The notes under the pieces: model-generated
Databases searched by the model: none
What the model saw: the letters and a program-made list of their open reading frames with translations, nothing else
What the model was told of the DNA's origin: nothing
Made by a program: the position numbers and the translations under genes
Part shown: positions 9,792-17,944 of the stretch, one piece after another
How the letters are laid out: every line of letters starts with the position of its first letter
Numbering within the stretch: the stretch's first letter is position 1
From: Henriciella sp.
GTDB lineage: Bacteria > Pseudomonadota > Alphaproteobacteria > Caulobacterales > Hyphomonadaceae
Assembly: GCA_021776655.1 (NCBI GenBank)
Contig: JAJFFK010000016.1
Coordinates: 1 to 36,874 of the forward strand
Reading direction: 5' to 3'
Length of the DNA stretch: 36,874 bases

Positions 9792-10952
9792 ATGGCTGGG
9801 ATACGTGCGCGCGGTTCAAATTTCAGCCGGACAAACATATTTGCGCAATTTACAGGGCTACCCTGGGGCCTGATCCTGCTGCTCTGCGCGATGGCGGTGA
9901 TCGGGGTTGCAACGCTGCATTCTGCGACATTCACCAATCCGGAGGAGGCAGGCCTGCCGCTGAAACATGCTGAACGGTTTGGTGCAGCCTTTGCGGTATT
10001 GATCATAGCTGCTTTGGTACCGCTGAAATGGTGGATGACCTTGGCCTGGCCAGCCTATATCGCAACCCTGACTTTGCTGGTCGGGGTTGAGTTTTTCGGT
10101 GTGACCGGCGGCGGCGCACAGCGCTGGCTACAGGTTGGGCCGGTAGCGGTACAGCCATCCGAGTTTATGAAAGTGTCGCTAACCCTGGCTTTGGCAGCCT
10201 ATTATCACCGCATCTGGAACGATAATTCCGGCGGCTTGTTGGTGCATATTCCCGCACTCTTATTGATCATGATCCCGGCGGCATTGATTTTCCGGCAGCC
10301 GGATTTCGGAACGACTTTGGCTTTGTTTGCCTCTGGCGGCATATTGATATTCCTGGCCGGACTATGGTGGCGCGTGATTTCGGCTGTTGTGATTGTCGCT
10401 GTCGCGAGTGTCCCGCTGGTCTATTTGGTCGTGCTGGAGGATTATCAGCGTGAGCGAGTTGATACTTATGTGGCGCAACTGACCGGGGCGCAGGTTAATG
10501 TCATGGATGATGGCTATCAGATCGAACAGGCCAAGATCGCGATCGGGTCTGGCGGCTGGACCGGCAAAGGGTATATGGAAGGCACCCAAGCGCAGCTGGA
10601 TTATATTCCGGAGCAGCATACTGATTTCATTCTGACGGTTCTGGCCGAGGAGTTTGGCTTTTTGACCACGACCGGGGTGTTGATCATGTGGATGGTCATC
10701 CTAGGGCTCGGCCTGGTCATCGCCTTGCGAGCCAGCAGCCTGTTCGGGCGATTTTTGGCGGCTGGAGCGGTGATGACTGTTGCCTTCTATATCTTGTTCA
10801 ATGTTGCGATGGTGCTCGGCCTGTTACCTGTGGTTGGGGTGCCATTGCCATTCCTGTCTTATGGCGGAACAGTGATGATCACGACGGCTGCGAGTTTTGG
10901 TCTGATTTGTTCGGTACATCTCGGAAAAGACGAGTTATTGAGCATCGGCTGA
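9792..10952 (+). CDS. rodA: RodA peptidoglycan glycosyltransferase (SEDS family)
   Basis: RodA polymerises lipid II into glycan strands and works as a pair with PBP2. The ATG at 9792 gives 386 residues and lies one base after the mrdA stop; the frame is open back to 9432 but that stretch overlaps mrdA out of frame. About ten membrane helices are predicted. SEDS signatures are visible: GAQRWLQVG with QPSEFMK in the first third, RQPDFGTT in the middle, PEQHTDFI near residue 275 and PLPFLSYGG near the end. It is the last gene of the mre operon; no clear terminator follows. Confidence 0.96.
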   Translation: MAGIRARGSNFSRTNIFAQFTGLPWGLILLLCAMAVIGVATLHSATFTNPEEAGLPLKHAERFGAAFAVLIIAALVPLKWWMTLAWPAYIATLTLLVGVEFFGVTGGGAQRWLQVGPVAVQPSEFMKVSLTLALAAYYHRIWNDNSGGLLVHIPALLLIMIPAALIFRQPDFGTTLALFASGGILIFLAGLWWRVISAVVIVAVASVPLVYLVVLEDYQRERVDTYVAQLTGAQVNVMDDGYQIEQAKIAIGSGGWTGKGYMEGTQAQLDYIPEQHTDFILTVLAEEFGFLTTTGVLIMWMVILGLGLVIALRASSLFGRFLAAGAVMTVAFYILFNVAMVLGLLPVVGVPLPFLSYGGTVMITTAASFGLICSVHLGKDELLSIG

Positions 10953-11045
10953 CAAATACATGCCCTGAATGAGGCTGGTGCGTTGATTTTTGTTTCGCGG
11001 CAGCTAGTGTCCCCGCAAAATCATTCCCTGGGAGAGGATTCGAAT

Positions 11046-12512
11046 ATGGCAGGCATTGGCCGCAAGACCGATACATGGGGCTCACGCTTCGGATTCATAA
11101 TGGCGGCGGTGGGATCCTCCGTCGGTTTGGGCAATTTTTGGCGCTTCCCGTATACCGCAGGTGAGAATGGCGGCGGTGCGTTCATTCTGATCTATCTGGT
11201 CTGCGTGTTGGTGCTTGGCTTGCCGGTGTTGATGGCTGAGTACGGCATGGGTCGTAAATCTGGTATGTCGGCAATTGAAGGTATTCACTCGTTGGCACGG
11301 GCCGAGAGCAAGAGCTCCAATTGGGGGGTGCTCGGTTGGATCGGGTCACTGGCCGCGTTCTTTATCCTGACATTCTATATGGTCATCTCGGCTTGGGTGA
11401 TTGAATTTATACCTCAGGCGTTCAGTGGCGTGTTCTCTGGGTTTACTGATGAGGCTGCGCGGTTAACTGCCGAGGCACAGGCGCTCGATCCGAATGCAGC
11501 TGCCGTCACGATTGCGGATGTGTCTGGCGAAAACTTCGATGAAACAACTAAGGATCGCGGGCGAATTTTATTCTGGCTTGCTTCGTTTATCGCTCTGAAT
11601 ACGTTCATCGTGGCGCGCGGCGTCAAGGGTGGGATTGAGCGTGTCGCGACCATCCTGATGCCAATTTTCTTCGTACTTCTGATTGGCTTGGTGATTTACG
11701 CGATGAATGTTGGTGATGTTGGTAAGACGGTTAGCTTCTTGCTCACGCCTGATTTTTCAAAAGTTGGGTTTGGGACGATATTGGCGGCTGTTGGGCAGGC
11801 CTTCTTCTCGATCGGCGTTGGCTCGTGTCTGATGATTACCTATGGCGCGTACATGTCGTCTGATATGGACATTCCGCGCTCTTCGATGATTGTGGCGGGG
11901 GCAGATACGATGGTCGCGATCATTGCTGGCTTTGCAATTTTCCCAATTGTGTTCGCCTTTGGCGCAGATGCTGCGGCTGGACCGGGACTGTTCTTTATCT
12001 CACTTCCATTGGCGTTTGGCTCGATGCCATTTGGCGACATGGTTGGTGGGGCGTTCTTCACGCTGGCTTTGTTTGCAGCGTTTACATCGTCGATCTCGCT
12101 GATGGAAGTGGGCGTATCATGGCTCGAGGAACGCCAAGGCGTAACCCGTCCGGGCGCCGCAATGGGGGTTGGTTTTGTCCTGTTCATGATCGGCGCTGGG
12201 TATGTCTATTCCGGCGACTATATCGATTTCACCGACTTCATTACGGGCAACATCATGCTACCGCTTGGCGGCCTGCTGGTGGCGGTGTTTGCCGGTTGGG
12301 TGCTTAGCCGTGGCATGATGACGACAGAGTTTGGGGAAGGCACGATCATGAACCTATGGCGCTTTGCCGTGCGTTGGGTAGTACCACCAGCACTGGCATT
12401 TATTCTGGTCTTCGGCACACTGGCGACGGCGGAGAAGAACTGTTGGATCGACCTGCCGGGTGAATGGCATTTGAACCCTGTCGAAGACCTTGCCAAATGC
12501 ATGGCACCTTAA
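11046..12512 (+). CDS. Sodium-dependent NSS-family transporter
   Basis: This is a member of the neurotransmitter:sodium symporter (SNF) family, which uses the sodium gradient to import amino acids or related solutes. With the ATG at 11046, supported by GGGAGAGGA at about 11031-11039, the protein has 488 residues; the open frame begins at 10983. The family signature SSVGLGNFWRFPY lies at about 24-36, and about twelve membrane helices follow, including the ALFAAFTSSISLMEV region of helix 8. The insert between about residues 130 and 175 is acidic. It has its own intrinsic terminator at 12534-12563. Substrate cannot be read from the sequence; tryptophan or another amino acid is typical of bacterial members. 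Confidence 0.93.
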   Translation: MAGIGRKTDTWGSRFGFIMAAVGSSVGLGNFWRFPYTAGENGGGAFILIYLVCVLVLGLPVLMAEYGMGRKSGMSAIEGIHSLARAESKSSNWGVLGWIGSLAAFFILTFYMVISAWVIEFIPQAFSGVFSGFTDEAARLTAEAQALDPNAAAVTIADVSGENFDETTKDRGRILFWLASFIALNTFIVARGVKGGIERVATILMPIFFVLLIGLVIYAMNVGDVGKTVSFLLTPDFSKVGFGTILAAVGQAFFSIGVGSCLMITYGAYMSSDMDIPRSSMIVAGADTMVAIIAGFAIFPIVFAFGADAAAGPGLFFISLPLAFGSMPFGDMVGGAFFTLALFAAFTSSISLMEVGVSWLEERQGVTRPGAAMGVGFVLFMIGAGYVYSGDYIDFTDFITGNIMLPLGGLLVAVFAGWVLSRGMMTTEFGEGTIMNLWRFAVRWVVPPALAFILVFGTLATAEKNCWIDLPGEWHLNPVEDLAKCMAP

Positions 12513-12533
12513 CCAATAAAGCGCACGACAATG

Positions 12534-12563
12534 AAAGCCCTCGCTTTGCGGCGAGGGCTTTTT
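12534..12563 (+). terminator. Intrinsic terminator of the NSS transporter gene
   Basis: An 11-base perfect stem (AAAGCCCTCGC at 12534-12544, GCGAGGGCTTT at 12551-12561) with a six-base loop runs into a T-stretch ending at 12563. It lies 21 bases after the stop and before the convergent iminopeptidase gene. Confidence 0.92.
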
Positions 12564-12581
12564 GTATCTGTGACGGCAATG

Positions 12582-13538
12582 CTAGCTAAACCGTCGCCCG
12601 AATTCACGAGTCGCACGGATCAATTTGTCGACCGTTCCCGGCTCAAGGCTGGAATGGCCTGCACCGGGGATGATGTTGAGATTGGCACCCGGCCAGACTT
12701 TCTTCAGCGCCCAAGCCGTCGATAGCGGGGTCACGACATCATAGCGCCCGTGCACAATGATACCCGGTGTTGCTTGCAGTTTCTTCTCGATCTGGCCAAG
12801 CAACCAGCCATCACTCTTGAAGAAGCCCTTATTGACAAAATAGTGACATTCAATACGCGCGAAAGCGTCGGCGAAATCGTCCTCTTCGAACCGTTTTGGC
12901 CGACTGTTCGGCCCTTGGATTGTGATTGTTTCACCTTCCCAACAGGCCCAGGCTTTGGCAGCTTCTATCCGTCGTTTGTAATTGTCACCGGTCAGGCGTG
13001 CGTGAAATGCGGCCAGCAGGTCGCCGCGCTCAGCTTCCGGGATCGGCGCGACATACCGGTCATAGGCGTCCGGGAAAAGGCGGCTGGCACCTTCCTGATA
13101 AAACCACTGAATTTCAGCTTTACTGATCAGGAAGATACCGCGCAGGATCAGGCCCAGTGTTCGGTCTGTATGCTTGACGGCATAGGCGAGTGCCAGAGTT
13201 GACCCCCATGACCCGCCAAACACCACCCATTTATCAATCTTAAGCTGCTTGCGGACCGCTTCGATGTCACTGACCAGCGCCCAAGTATCATTTTCACGCA
13301 ATTCTGAATTGGGAGTGGATTTTCCGCAGCCACGCTGATCGATCAAGATAATCCGGTAAATAGCCGGGTCGAAGAACCGGCGCATTTCTGGAGATGAGCC
13401 ACCGCCAGGGCCGCCATGCAGAGCAATGACAGGCAGTCCAGAGGGGTTGCCGGATTCTTCCCAATAAATCTCGTGTAGGTCTGACACGCGAAGGAAGCCG
13501 GTTTGGCGAGCGTCGACGGGAGGATAAAGTTGCAGCAT
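12582..13538 (-). CDS. pip: Proline iminopeptidase (alpha/beta hydrolase, S33)
   Basis: This enzyme removes N-terminal proline from peptides in the cytoplasm. The 318-residue product has the normal length. The oxyanion segment HGGPGGG is at 41-47, the DQRGCGKS motif at about 67-74, and the nucleophile elbow GGSWGS with Ser110. The catalytic His lies in GAGHSS near residue 295. These are the canonical S33 proline iminopeptidase features. The gene is convergent with the NSS transporter and divergent from a lipoprotein gene. No signal peptide is visible. Confidence 0.93.
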   Translation of the reverse strand: MLQLYPPVDARQTGFLRVSDLHEIYWEESGNPSGLPVIALHGGPGGGSSPEMRRFFDPAIYRIILIDQRGCGKSTPNSELRENDTWALVSDIEAVRKQLKIDKWVVFGGSWGSTLALAYAVKHTDRTLGLILRGIFLISKAEIQWFYQEGASRLFPDAYDRYVAPIPEAERGDLLAAFHARLTGDNYKRRIEAAKAWACWEGETITIQGPNSRPKRFEEDDFADAFARIECHYFVNKGFFKSDGWLLGQIEKKLQATPGIIVHGRYDVVTPLSTAWALKKVWPGANLNIIPGAGHSSLEPGTVDKLIRATREFGRRFS

Positions 13539-13662
13539 TTTTAGCCTTTGTTCATGACCTCTTCACCTATCGACTGTCATGTAATGAATAAAGGGTATGG
13601 ACGGGGTTTTTATCACCTGTATGAGTGAATACGGGTGGGAATATATTGGCGGGTGTTTGCCT

Positions 13663-14289
13663 ATGCGTAGTGTAGCTGTTGGTTTGTTAGCTCTGGTTGC
13701 CGTTTCTGGATGTGCAACTGTATCGGTGATGCCCGGTGAAGCCTTGGTTGAAGCGCGCGTCACACAAGAACAATCTAACCTCAGAAATGTCTGCAACGCC
13801 TACACAGAGCAAGCGAAAGCTGAAAATTGGGTCACCCCAACCAATGGCTTTTTGAGTATTGCACGTGTGCTAATCGATGGATCTTCGGCGAAGCAAGCTG
13901 CGTCGCAAACTTATGCCGACGGTATCGAGGCTGATACTGGCGACGTTGAAGCACTGTATCAGCGTATCTCTACCGATATTAGCTCTGCGCGTGATGGACT
14001 TGAGGTTGTGACAGCAGAGGCGGTAAAATTCGTTGAAGCATCGCAGACCAATAAAGCCAGCTTGCGCCGTGACGTGATGAGTTTCGAAAGCGCGCTCGTC
14101 ACAGCTCAGAAAAGCCGACGTAACTTCGCCGGTGCGATATCGATTGTGGCACAGCGCGGCGATGCTGGCCTGTCGAACAGTGAAGCAGAACTTGCAGAGT
14201 TTGATATCGTTATTGATCGCGCCCGCGATACTGTTAATCGGCTTGCCTTGGCGCATAGCGCCAATTCGACAGACTCGGCTGTCTCCTAA
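13663..14289 (+). CDS. Putative lipoprotein of unknown function, mostly helical
   Basis: I do not recognise this family. The ATG at 13663 gives 208 residues starting with a lipoprotein signal: a short hydrophobic core and the lipobox VSGC, with Cys17 as the lipidation site. The frame is open upstream to 13597, but those residues do not look like a signal peptide. The mature part is Ala/Ser/Glu-rich and looks helical throughout, with coiled-coil-like spacing from about residue 95 to 200 and no membrane helix. It is probably anchored in the outer membrane facing the periplasm. It stands alone on the plus strand between pip and the DUF262 gene, so context gives no function. Confidence 0.75.
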   Translation: MRSVAVGLLALVAVSGCATVSVMPGEALVEARVTQEQSNLRNVCNAYTEQAKAENWVTPTNGFLSIARVLIDGSSAKQAASQTYADGIEADTGDVEALYQRISTDISSARDGLEVVTAEAVKFVEASQTNKASLRRDVMSFESALVTAQKSRRNFAGAISIVAQRGDAGLSNSEAELAEFDIVIDRARDTVNRLALAHSANSTDSAVS

Positions 14290-14303
14290 AGTCGCGACCC
14301 TCC

Positions 14304-15959
14304 TTAAGTTTTGATATACCAAGCCTGCATCATGATCGCGGCCAACTGTGTCGTGCGTTTACGGACTGTTTCTGGTGTCCAGGCGACCTGGTCTTTGAGA
14401 TCCTGGGTCAGCGCGTATTCCGGCATTCCGTCCTGAAAGTACTGCGCCTTCTTCTCTTCGAATGAATGATTGTCGGCGCGCTGATTGGCATCTTGGGACA
14501 GCAGAACAAAATTACCGATGGTTTCGCTGAGTTCGCGGTGCTGGGCCGGGACGGGCCAGGAACTGTGCCAAGGCGAACTGTCAGGCAGGTGGCGTGGGAG
14601 AACATGCTCAACCGTTGCGCCGTCTTCCGGGCTGAGGGCTTTGCCGCCTTCGATGGCCGCATTTAAGCGCAAGGCAATGGCCCGGCGCTGGCTGGATGAT
14701 CCAAATCGCCCGGTTAAACGCGCTTCAATCTTCTTGACCTCATCACGTGAAATCGCCATCGGCCCACGCGGGGATAAAAGCGCAGAGGGTTTTTCAACCA
14801 TTTCGGCAATCTTACCGTACCGTTTCAGCCTTTGCTTGCGCTCGGGCGCGATCAGCATGATGGAATATGCGAGGCGTTCAAGCTTGGTGAAAAACTCAAG
14901 CGCCATTTTTGGATCATCCTTATGGGTCACAAGAAAGCACAGCGCAGGTGCCCGCCACAATTGATGGTCGATCAGCCGAAGATGGTTCAAAGGCACAACA
15001 ATAGCGTCGTTGAGATCTTTGAAGTTCGGGTCGCCTTTGGAAATTGTTACAAACGCGTCAACATAATCGGGCAGGTCGTTGATGAGAAAATCGCGAGCAT
15101 TGATCCGACTGAGTACAGCCTTGCGAAAGCCTGCCGGTGTGGCATCGGCGCTGCGGCTGTAAAGCGTGCGGATTTGGCCCAGTAAATCATCAAAACCGGA
15201 TCCGCCCAGGCGCGCTTCATGTTCTGACCAATGATAGGCATACTTGTCGGCATCTGCGGGCGACAGGTCCGATAGTTCCAGAATGTCGGTCTTGATAATG
15301 TCGTGACTGTTCGGCGCTTTTCCGCGTGTATTGAGGACTTTGAAGACAGTATAGCCATCGTCCCAATCGGGCACTGTTACTCGAACCAACAGGAGTTGCG
15401 TTTGTATCGTCTCGGCAAGTTTGCGGCGCTGATCTGGTGACAGCGCTTCTGCAGCCTTGGCCAGAAAGGTCGTGCAATCTGATATGCGCCGCTGGCTTTC
15501 GCTGTCATTGGGTTCTGCATCCTTTCTTGTCGTCGCACCAAAGGTCTGGACCACCTCTCGAAGGTAGGGACTGTCAATATGGTTCAGCGTAATCCGCCAG
15601 GCCACGCCGTTGCGAGTTGACCCATTCTTGTTGTCGCAGATGAGGGCGTGCAATTGATTGGCATAGGCCTCGTCGTCCTCAAGGTCTCGCAGAACTGCGA
15701 GTAATATGGTCAGTGTGGTCAACCTTTGCTGACCATCGACGATAAGGAACTCGCCGCTGCCCTCTTTTCGGACCAGAACGATGGCACCGATGAAATGCGC
15801 ATTGCCGGTCTGAGTGGCGGTCAGCAAATCGTTCAGCAATTCTTCCGCTTCTTCCTCGTCCCAGGAATAGCTGCGTTGATATGGCGGCATCGCCATTTCG
15901 ATGCCAGGACGCAGCAGCTCAGACAGCGTACTTTCCTGCGCGCGGAGACCTTGAGTCAT
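14304..15959 (-). CDS. DUF262/DUF1524 (GmrSD-like) protein
   Basis: This 551-residue protein joins two domains. The N-terminal DUF262 (ParB/sulfiredoxin-like NTPase) domain shows PPYQRSYSW at 25-33 and the hallmark DGQQRLTTL at 75-83. The C-terminal DUF1524 domain has an HNH-type nuclease signature: EHVLP at 451-455, GNFVLL at about 482-487 and the downstream Asn-rich and EEKK elements near 490-503. GmrS-GmrD fusions of this architecture are type IV restriction enzymes that cut modified phage DNA using NTP hydrolysis; others work beside phosphorothioation (SspE) or BREX (BrxU). Here the gene stands alone with no modification genes nearby. A defence role is inferred from the family, and the target is unknown. 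Confidence 0.88.
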   Translation of the reverse strand: MTQGLRAQESTLSELLRPGIEMAMPPYQRSYSWDEEEAEELLNDLLTATQTGNAHFIGAIVLVRKEGSGEFLIVDGQQRLTTLTILLAVLRDLEDDEAYANQLHALICDNKNGSTRNGVAWRITLNHIDSPYLREVVQTFGATTRKDAEPNDSESQRRISDCTTFLAKAAEALSPDQRRKLAETIQTQLLLVRVTVPDWDDGYTVFKVLNTRGKAPNSHDIIKTDILELSDLSPADADKYAYHWSEHEARLGGSGFDDLLGQIRTLYSRSADATPAGFRKAVLSRINARDFLINDLPDYVDAFVTISKGDPNFKDLNDAIVVPLNHLRLIDHQLWRAPALCFLVTHKDDPKMALEFFTKLERLAYSIMLIAPERKQRLKRYGKIAEMVEKPSALLSPRGPMAISRDEVKKIEARLTGRFGSSSQRRAIALRLNAAIEGGKALSPEDGATVEHVLPRHLPDSSPWHSSWPVPAQHRELSETIGNFVLLSQDANQRADNHSFEEKKAQYFQDGMPEYALTQDLKDQVAWTPETVRKRTTQLAAIMMQAWYIKT

Positions 15960-16089
15960 GTTTGTGCGTCTTTCACTCTACCCACCAAATGTCTGATTAG
16001 TGCTAGACATGACGGGCGAGCGCTTCAATTAGAAGTCACACTAAAGTGTCTGTATTCGGAAAAACGTATCTAAGAGGTCACATGTTCAG

Positions 16090-16944
16090 ATGAGATGGGC
16101 GACGATTGAGCGAGACGGTGAGTGCATTTCCGGTCTGGTTGATGGCGACAAGATCAGCCTCCTGCCGCCCGGAAGGCTAACGGACTGGTTGGGCGATTTA
16201 CAGGCCGCACGCGATCAGGCTGGGCAAGGCGGCTGCGTCGACTTGGCGAGTGTCAGGCTTTGCCAGCCAATCCTGCGGCCCGGCAAAATTCTGGCGATTG
16301 GCGTCAACTACGCCGCCCATGCAGCGGAGTCTGTGTCGTTCAAACAGAGCGACGGACCAAAAGTCCAGAAATGGTTCAACAAGCAGGCGACTGCTGTGCA
16401 AGGGCCGTTTGATGAGATTGATCTGCCAGCTGTGTCAGAGCAGCTCGATTATGAGGCCGAACTGGTGGTGATCATTGGTAAATACGGGCGCCATGTGCCG
16501 GAAGACCGGGCGATGGAGTTGGTCGCCGGATTTGCCTGCGGCTGCGATTATTCTGTGCGAGACTGGCAGCGCGCAAGTCCAACCATGATTATGGGCAAGG
16601 GGTTCGACACGCACGCCCCTTTCGGACCATATCTTGTCACGCCAGATGAAATAGAGGACCTCAGCCAATTGGAGGTTCGTGGCCTGGTGAATGGCGACTT
16701 ACGTCAGAAGGCGCAGATTGGTGAGATGACCTTTTCGATTGAGCAGCAGATCGCGCATTTGACGTCTGCGTTCACGCTTGAGCCGGGGGATGTGATTTTT
16801 ACCGGAACACCGGCAGGAGTGGGCGCCGGACGCACGCCCCCTATATGGTTGAAGGCTGGTGATTTGGTTCGGGTCGAAATCGACGGTATTGGCGCGATTG
16901 AAAACAAGATTGTGGCGGAACGCAAAGTGACGAGGATCGAGTGA
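16090..16944 (+). CDS. Fumarylacetoacetate hydrolase family protein
   Basis: This is a 284-residue member of the FAH superfamily, which hydrolyses or decarboxylates acylpyruvate-like compounds using a divalent metal. The metal ligands are visible: Glu122 and Glu124 (DYEAEL) and Asp153 (GCDYSVRDWQ). KGFDTHAPFGPY at about 170-181 and GTPAGVG near residue 240 are typical of the family core. A short N-terminal domain (about 1-60) resembles that of 2-hydroxyhepta-2,4-dienedioate isomerases and acylpyruvases. The substrate cannot be read from sequence. It is followed by a lipoprotein gene after 13 bases, an unusual pairing. Confidence 0.9.
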   Translation: MRWATIERDGECISGLVDGDKISLLPPGRLTDWLGDLQAARDQAGQGGCVDLASVRLCQPILRPGKILAIGVNYAAHAAESVSFKQSDGPKVQKWFNKQATAVQGPFDEIDLPAVSEQLDYEAELVVIIGKYGRHVPEDRAMELVAGFACGCDYSVRDWQRASPTMIMGKGFDTHAPFGPYLVTPDEIEDLSQLEVRGLVNGDLRQKAQIGEMTFSIEQQIAHLTSAFTLEPGDVIFTGTPAGVGAGRTPPIWLKAGDLVRVEIDGIGAIENKIVAERKVTRIE

Positions 16945-16957
16945 TGCGAGACCTGAT

Positions 16958-17689
16958 ATGAACTGGCGCGGGGTAATGGCTGCTACCGCTTTCGTGGCCG
17001 CAGGATGTAACCAAGACGTTTCTACGCCGCACCCTTCACGTCCGGATATCAATCCGCGTAGTTTCGTCCTTCTGCCATGTGGTCCTGCGCGGTCTGACCC
17101 TGCTTGTGTTCTGGCGGTTGCGGGCGGTAAGCGGGTTTTGCTCGGTGCACCCGCAGGGGTCGCAGAAACCTTGTCCACCGACGATTTGCGCCAGCTTGAT
17201 GGGGTGATGTTGTTTTCGCTTCGTGCGGTCGACATGGAGGGCCTGGACGAGGTTAGAAATGCCAGCTGGCAGGCCGGGCGCAGTGAACCGCTTCGTGTGG
17301 TTGGTCCTGACGGGACCGATCAAGTTGTGCAAGCTTTGAACCGCGCTTACGAACAGGCCGATGCGATGCGGATCGTCACCGAGGGGATGCCGCCCGGCGG
17401 GTTTGATGCGGCCGTGTTGACCGGGCAGTCTGTTGTGACCCCGCACCTATGGTACTCAGCCTTCGATACTGGAGACTTCAAGATTGAGGCATACACGGAT
17501 GGCGTCGGCTTTGTCGCCTACAGATTGAGCTATTCGGTGCAGGTGATGATTGCATCTTGCGGTGAGGGCAACGGAACGTTGAGGGAAGCTTCGGGTGGCA
17601 GCGTGAAGCGCTGGTTGGCGTGCGAACATGATGACATGTCCTGGCCGCTCCGCCGAGCTGAGTTTATTGTGAAAAAACAAGACGGCTAA
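16958..17689 (+). CDS. Putative lipoprotein with a metal-less metallo-beta-lactamase-like fold
   Basis: The 243-residue product starts with a short signal ending in AAGC (Cys17), suggesting a lipoprotein. By eye, the rest follows the RNase Z/arylsulfatase-type MBL pattern: a strand and turn at about 35-50, a VLAVAGGKRVLLG strand pair (51-63), and GRSEPLRVVGPDGT (108-121), which matches the family GRxxPLxVyGPpGT element, followed by a helix ending ADAMRI. The position of the metal motif HxHxDH, expected just before the Gly-Leu at 95-96, reads SLRAVD (87-92), so all four ligands are absent. The later His and the SGDT motif are also missing (ASCGE at 199-203). If the fold is right, the protein cannot bind zinc in the usual way and would be a binding or structural protein. 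The fold call is an eye alignment. Confidence 0.6.
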   Translation: MNWRGVMAATAFVAAGCNQDVSTPHPSRPDINPRSFVLLPCGPARSDPACVLAVAGGKRVLLGAPAGVAETLSTDDLRQLDGVMLFSLRAVDMEGLDEVRNASWQAGRSEPLRVVGPDGTDQVVQALNRAYEQADAMRIVTEGMPPGGFDAAVLTGQSVVTPHLWYSAFDTGDFKIEAYTDGVGFVAYRLSYSVQVMIASCGEGNGTLREASGGSVKRWLACEHDDMSWPLRRAEFIVKKQDG

Positions 17690-17697
17690 AAAAGCGA

Positions 17698-17723
17698 CGG
17701 GGTCCTGCTTGCGCAAGACCCCG
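17698..17723. terminator. Hairpin after the MBL-like lipoprotein gene
   Basis: CGGGGTC (17698-17704) pairs with GACCCCG (17717-17723), and the loop contains a further self-complementary CTTGCGCAAG. There is no T-run on the plus side, while the minus side runs into TTTTTT, so it would terminate better leftward. It may be a bidirectional or weak terminator. Confidence 0.4.
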
Positions 17724-17891
17724 ATCTCCCCCGAGACGCCCCCATCCGGCCAAAAGGTGGCCGTGGACCGTGGCGGTCGAGATATGACTTTCTGGATAGG
17801 TAGCGTTTCGGCTTCTGTCAAACCGGTCTGTTCATGATCTGACGATCTTCATCACGTGTGTGCCGTTTTCGTCACGTTTCTGCTGGGGGCT

Positions 17892-17933
17892 TTGACAAGG
17901 TTTGAGCATTAAGTTAGTTAAATAACAAACTAA
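17892..17933 (+). promoter_or_regulatory. Promoter and likely MarR operator of the nitroreductase operon
   Basis: A consensus -35 box TTGACA is at 17892-17897; the -10 is poorly defined. An AT-rich inverted repeat, TTAGTT (17914-17919), eight bases, AACTAA (17928-17933), overlaps the expected -10 and start region and ends just before the ribosome site. MarR-family repressors bind such AT-rich palindromes. The second gene of the operon is a MarR protein, so autoregulation is likely but inferred. Confidence 0.55.
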
Positions 17934-17944
17934 TGGAGATGCCC

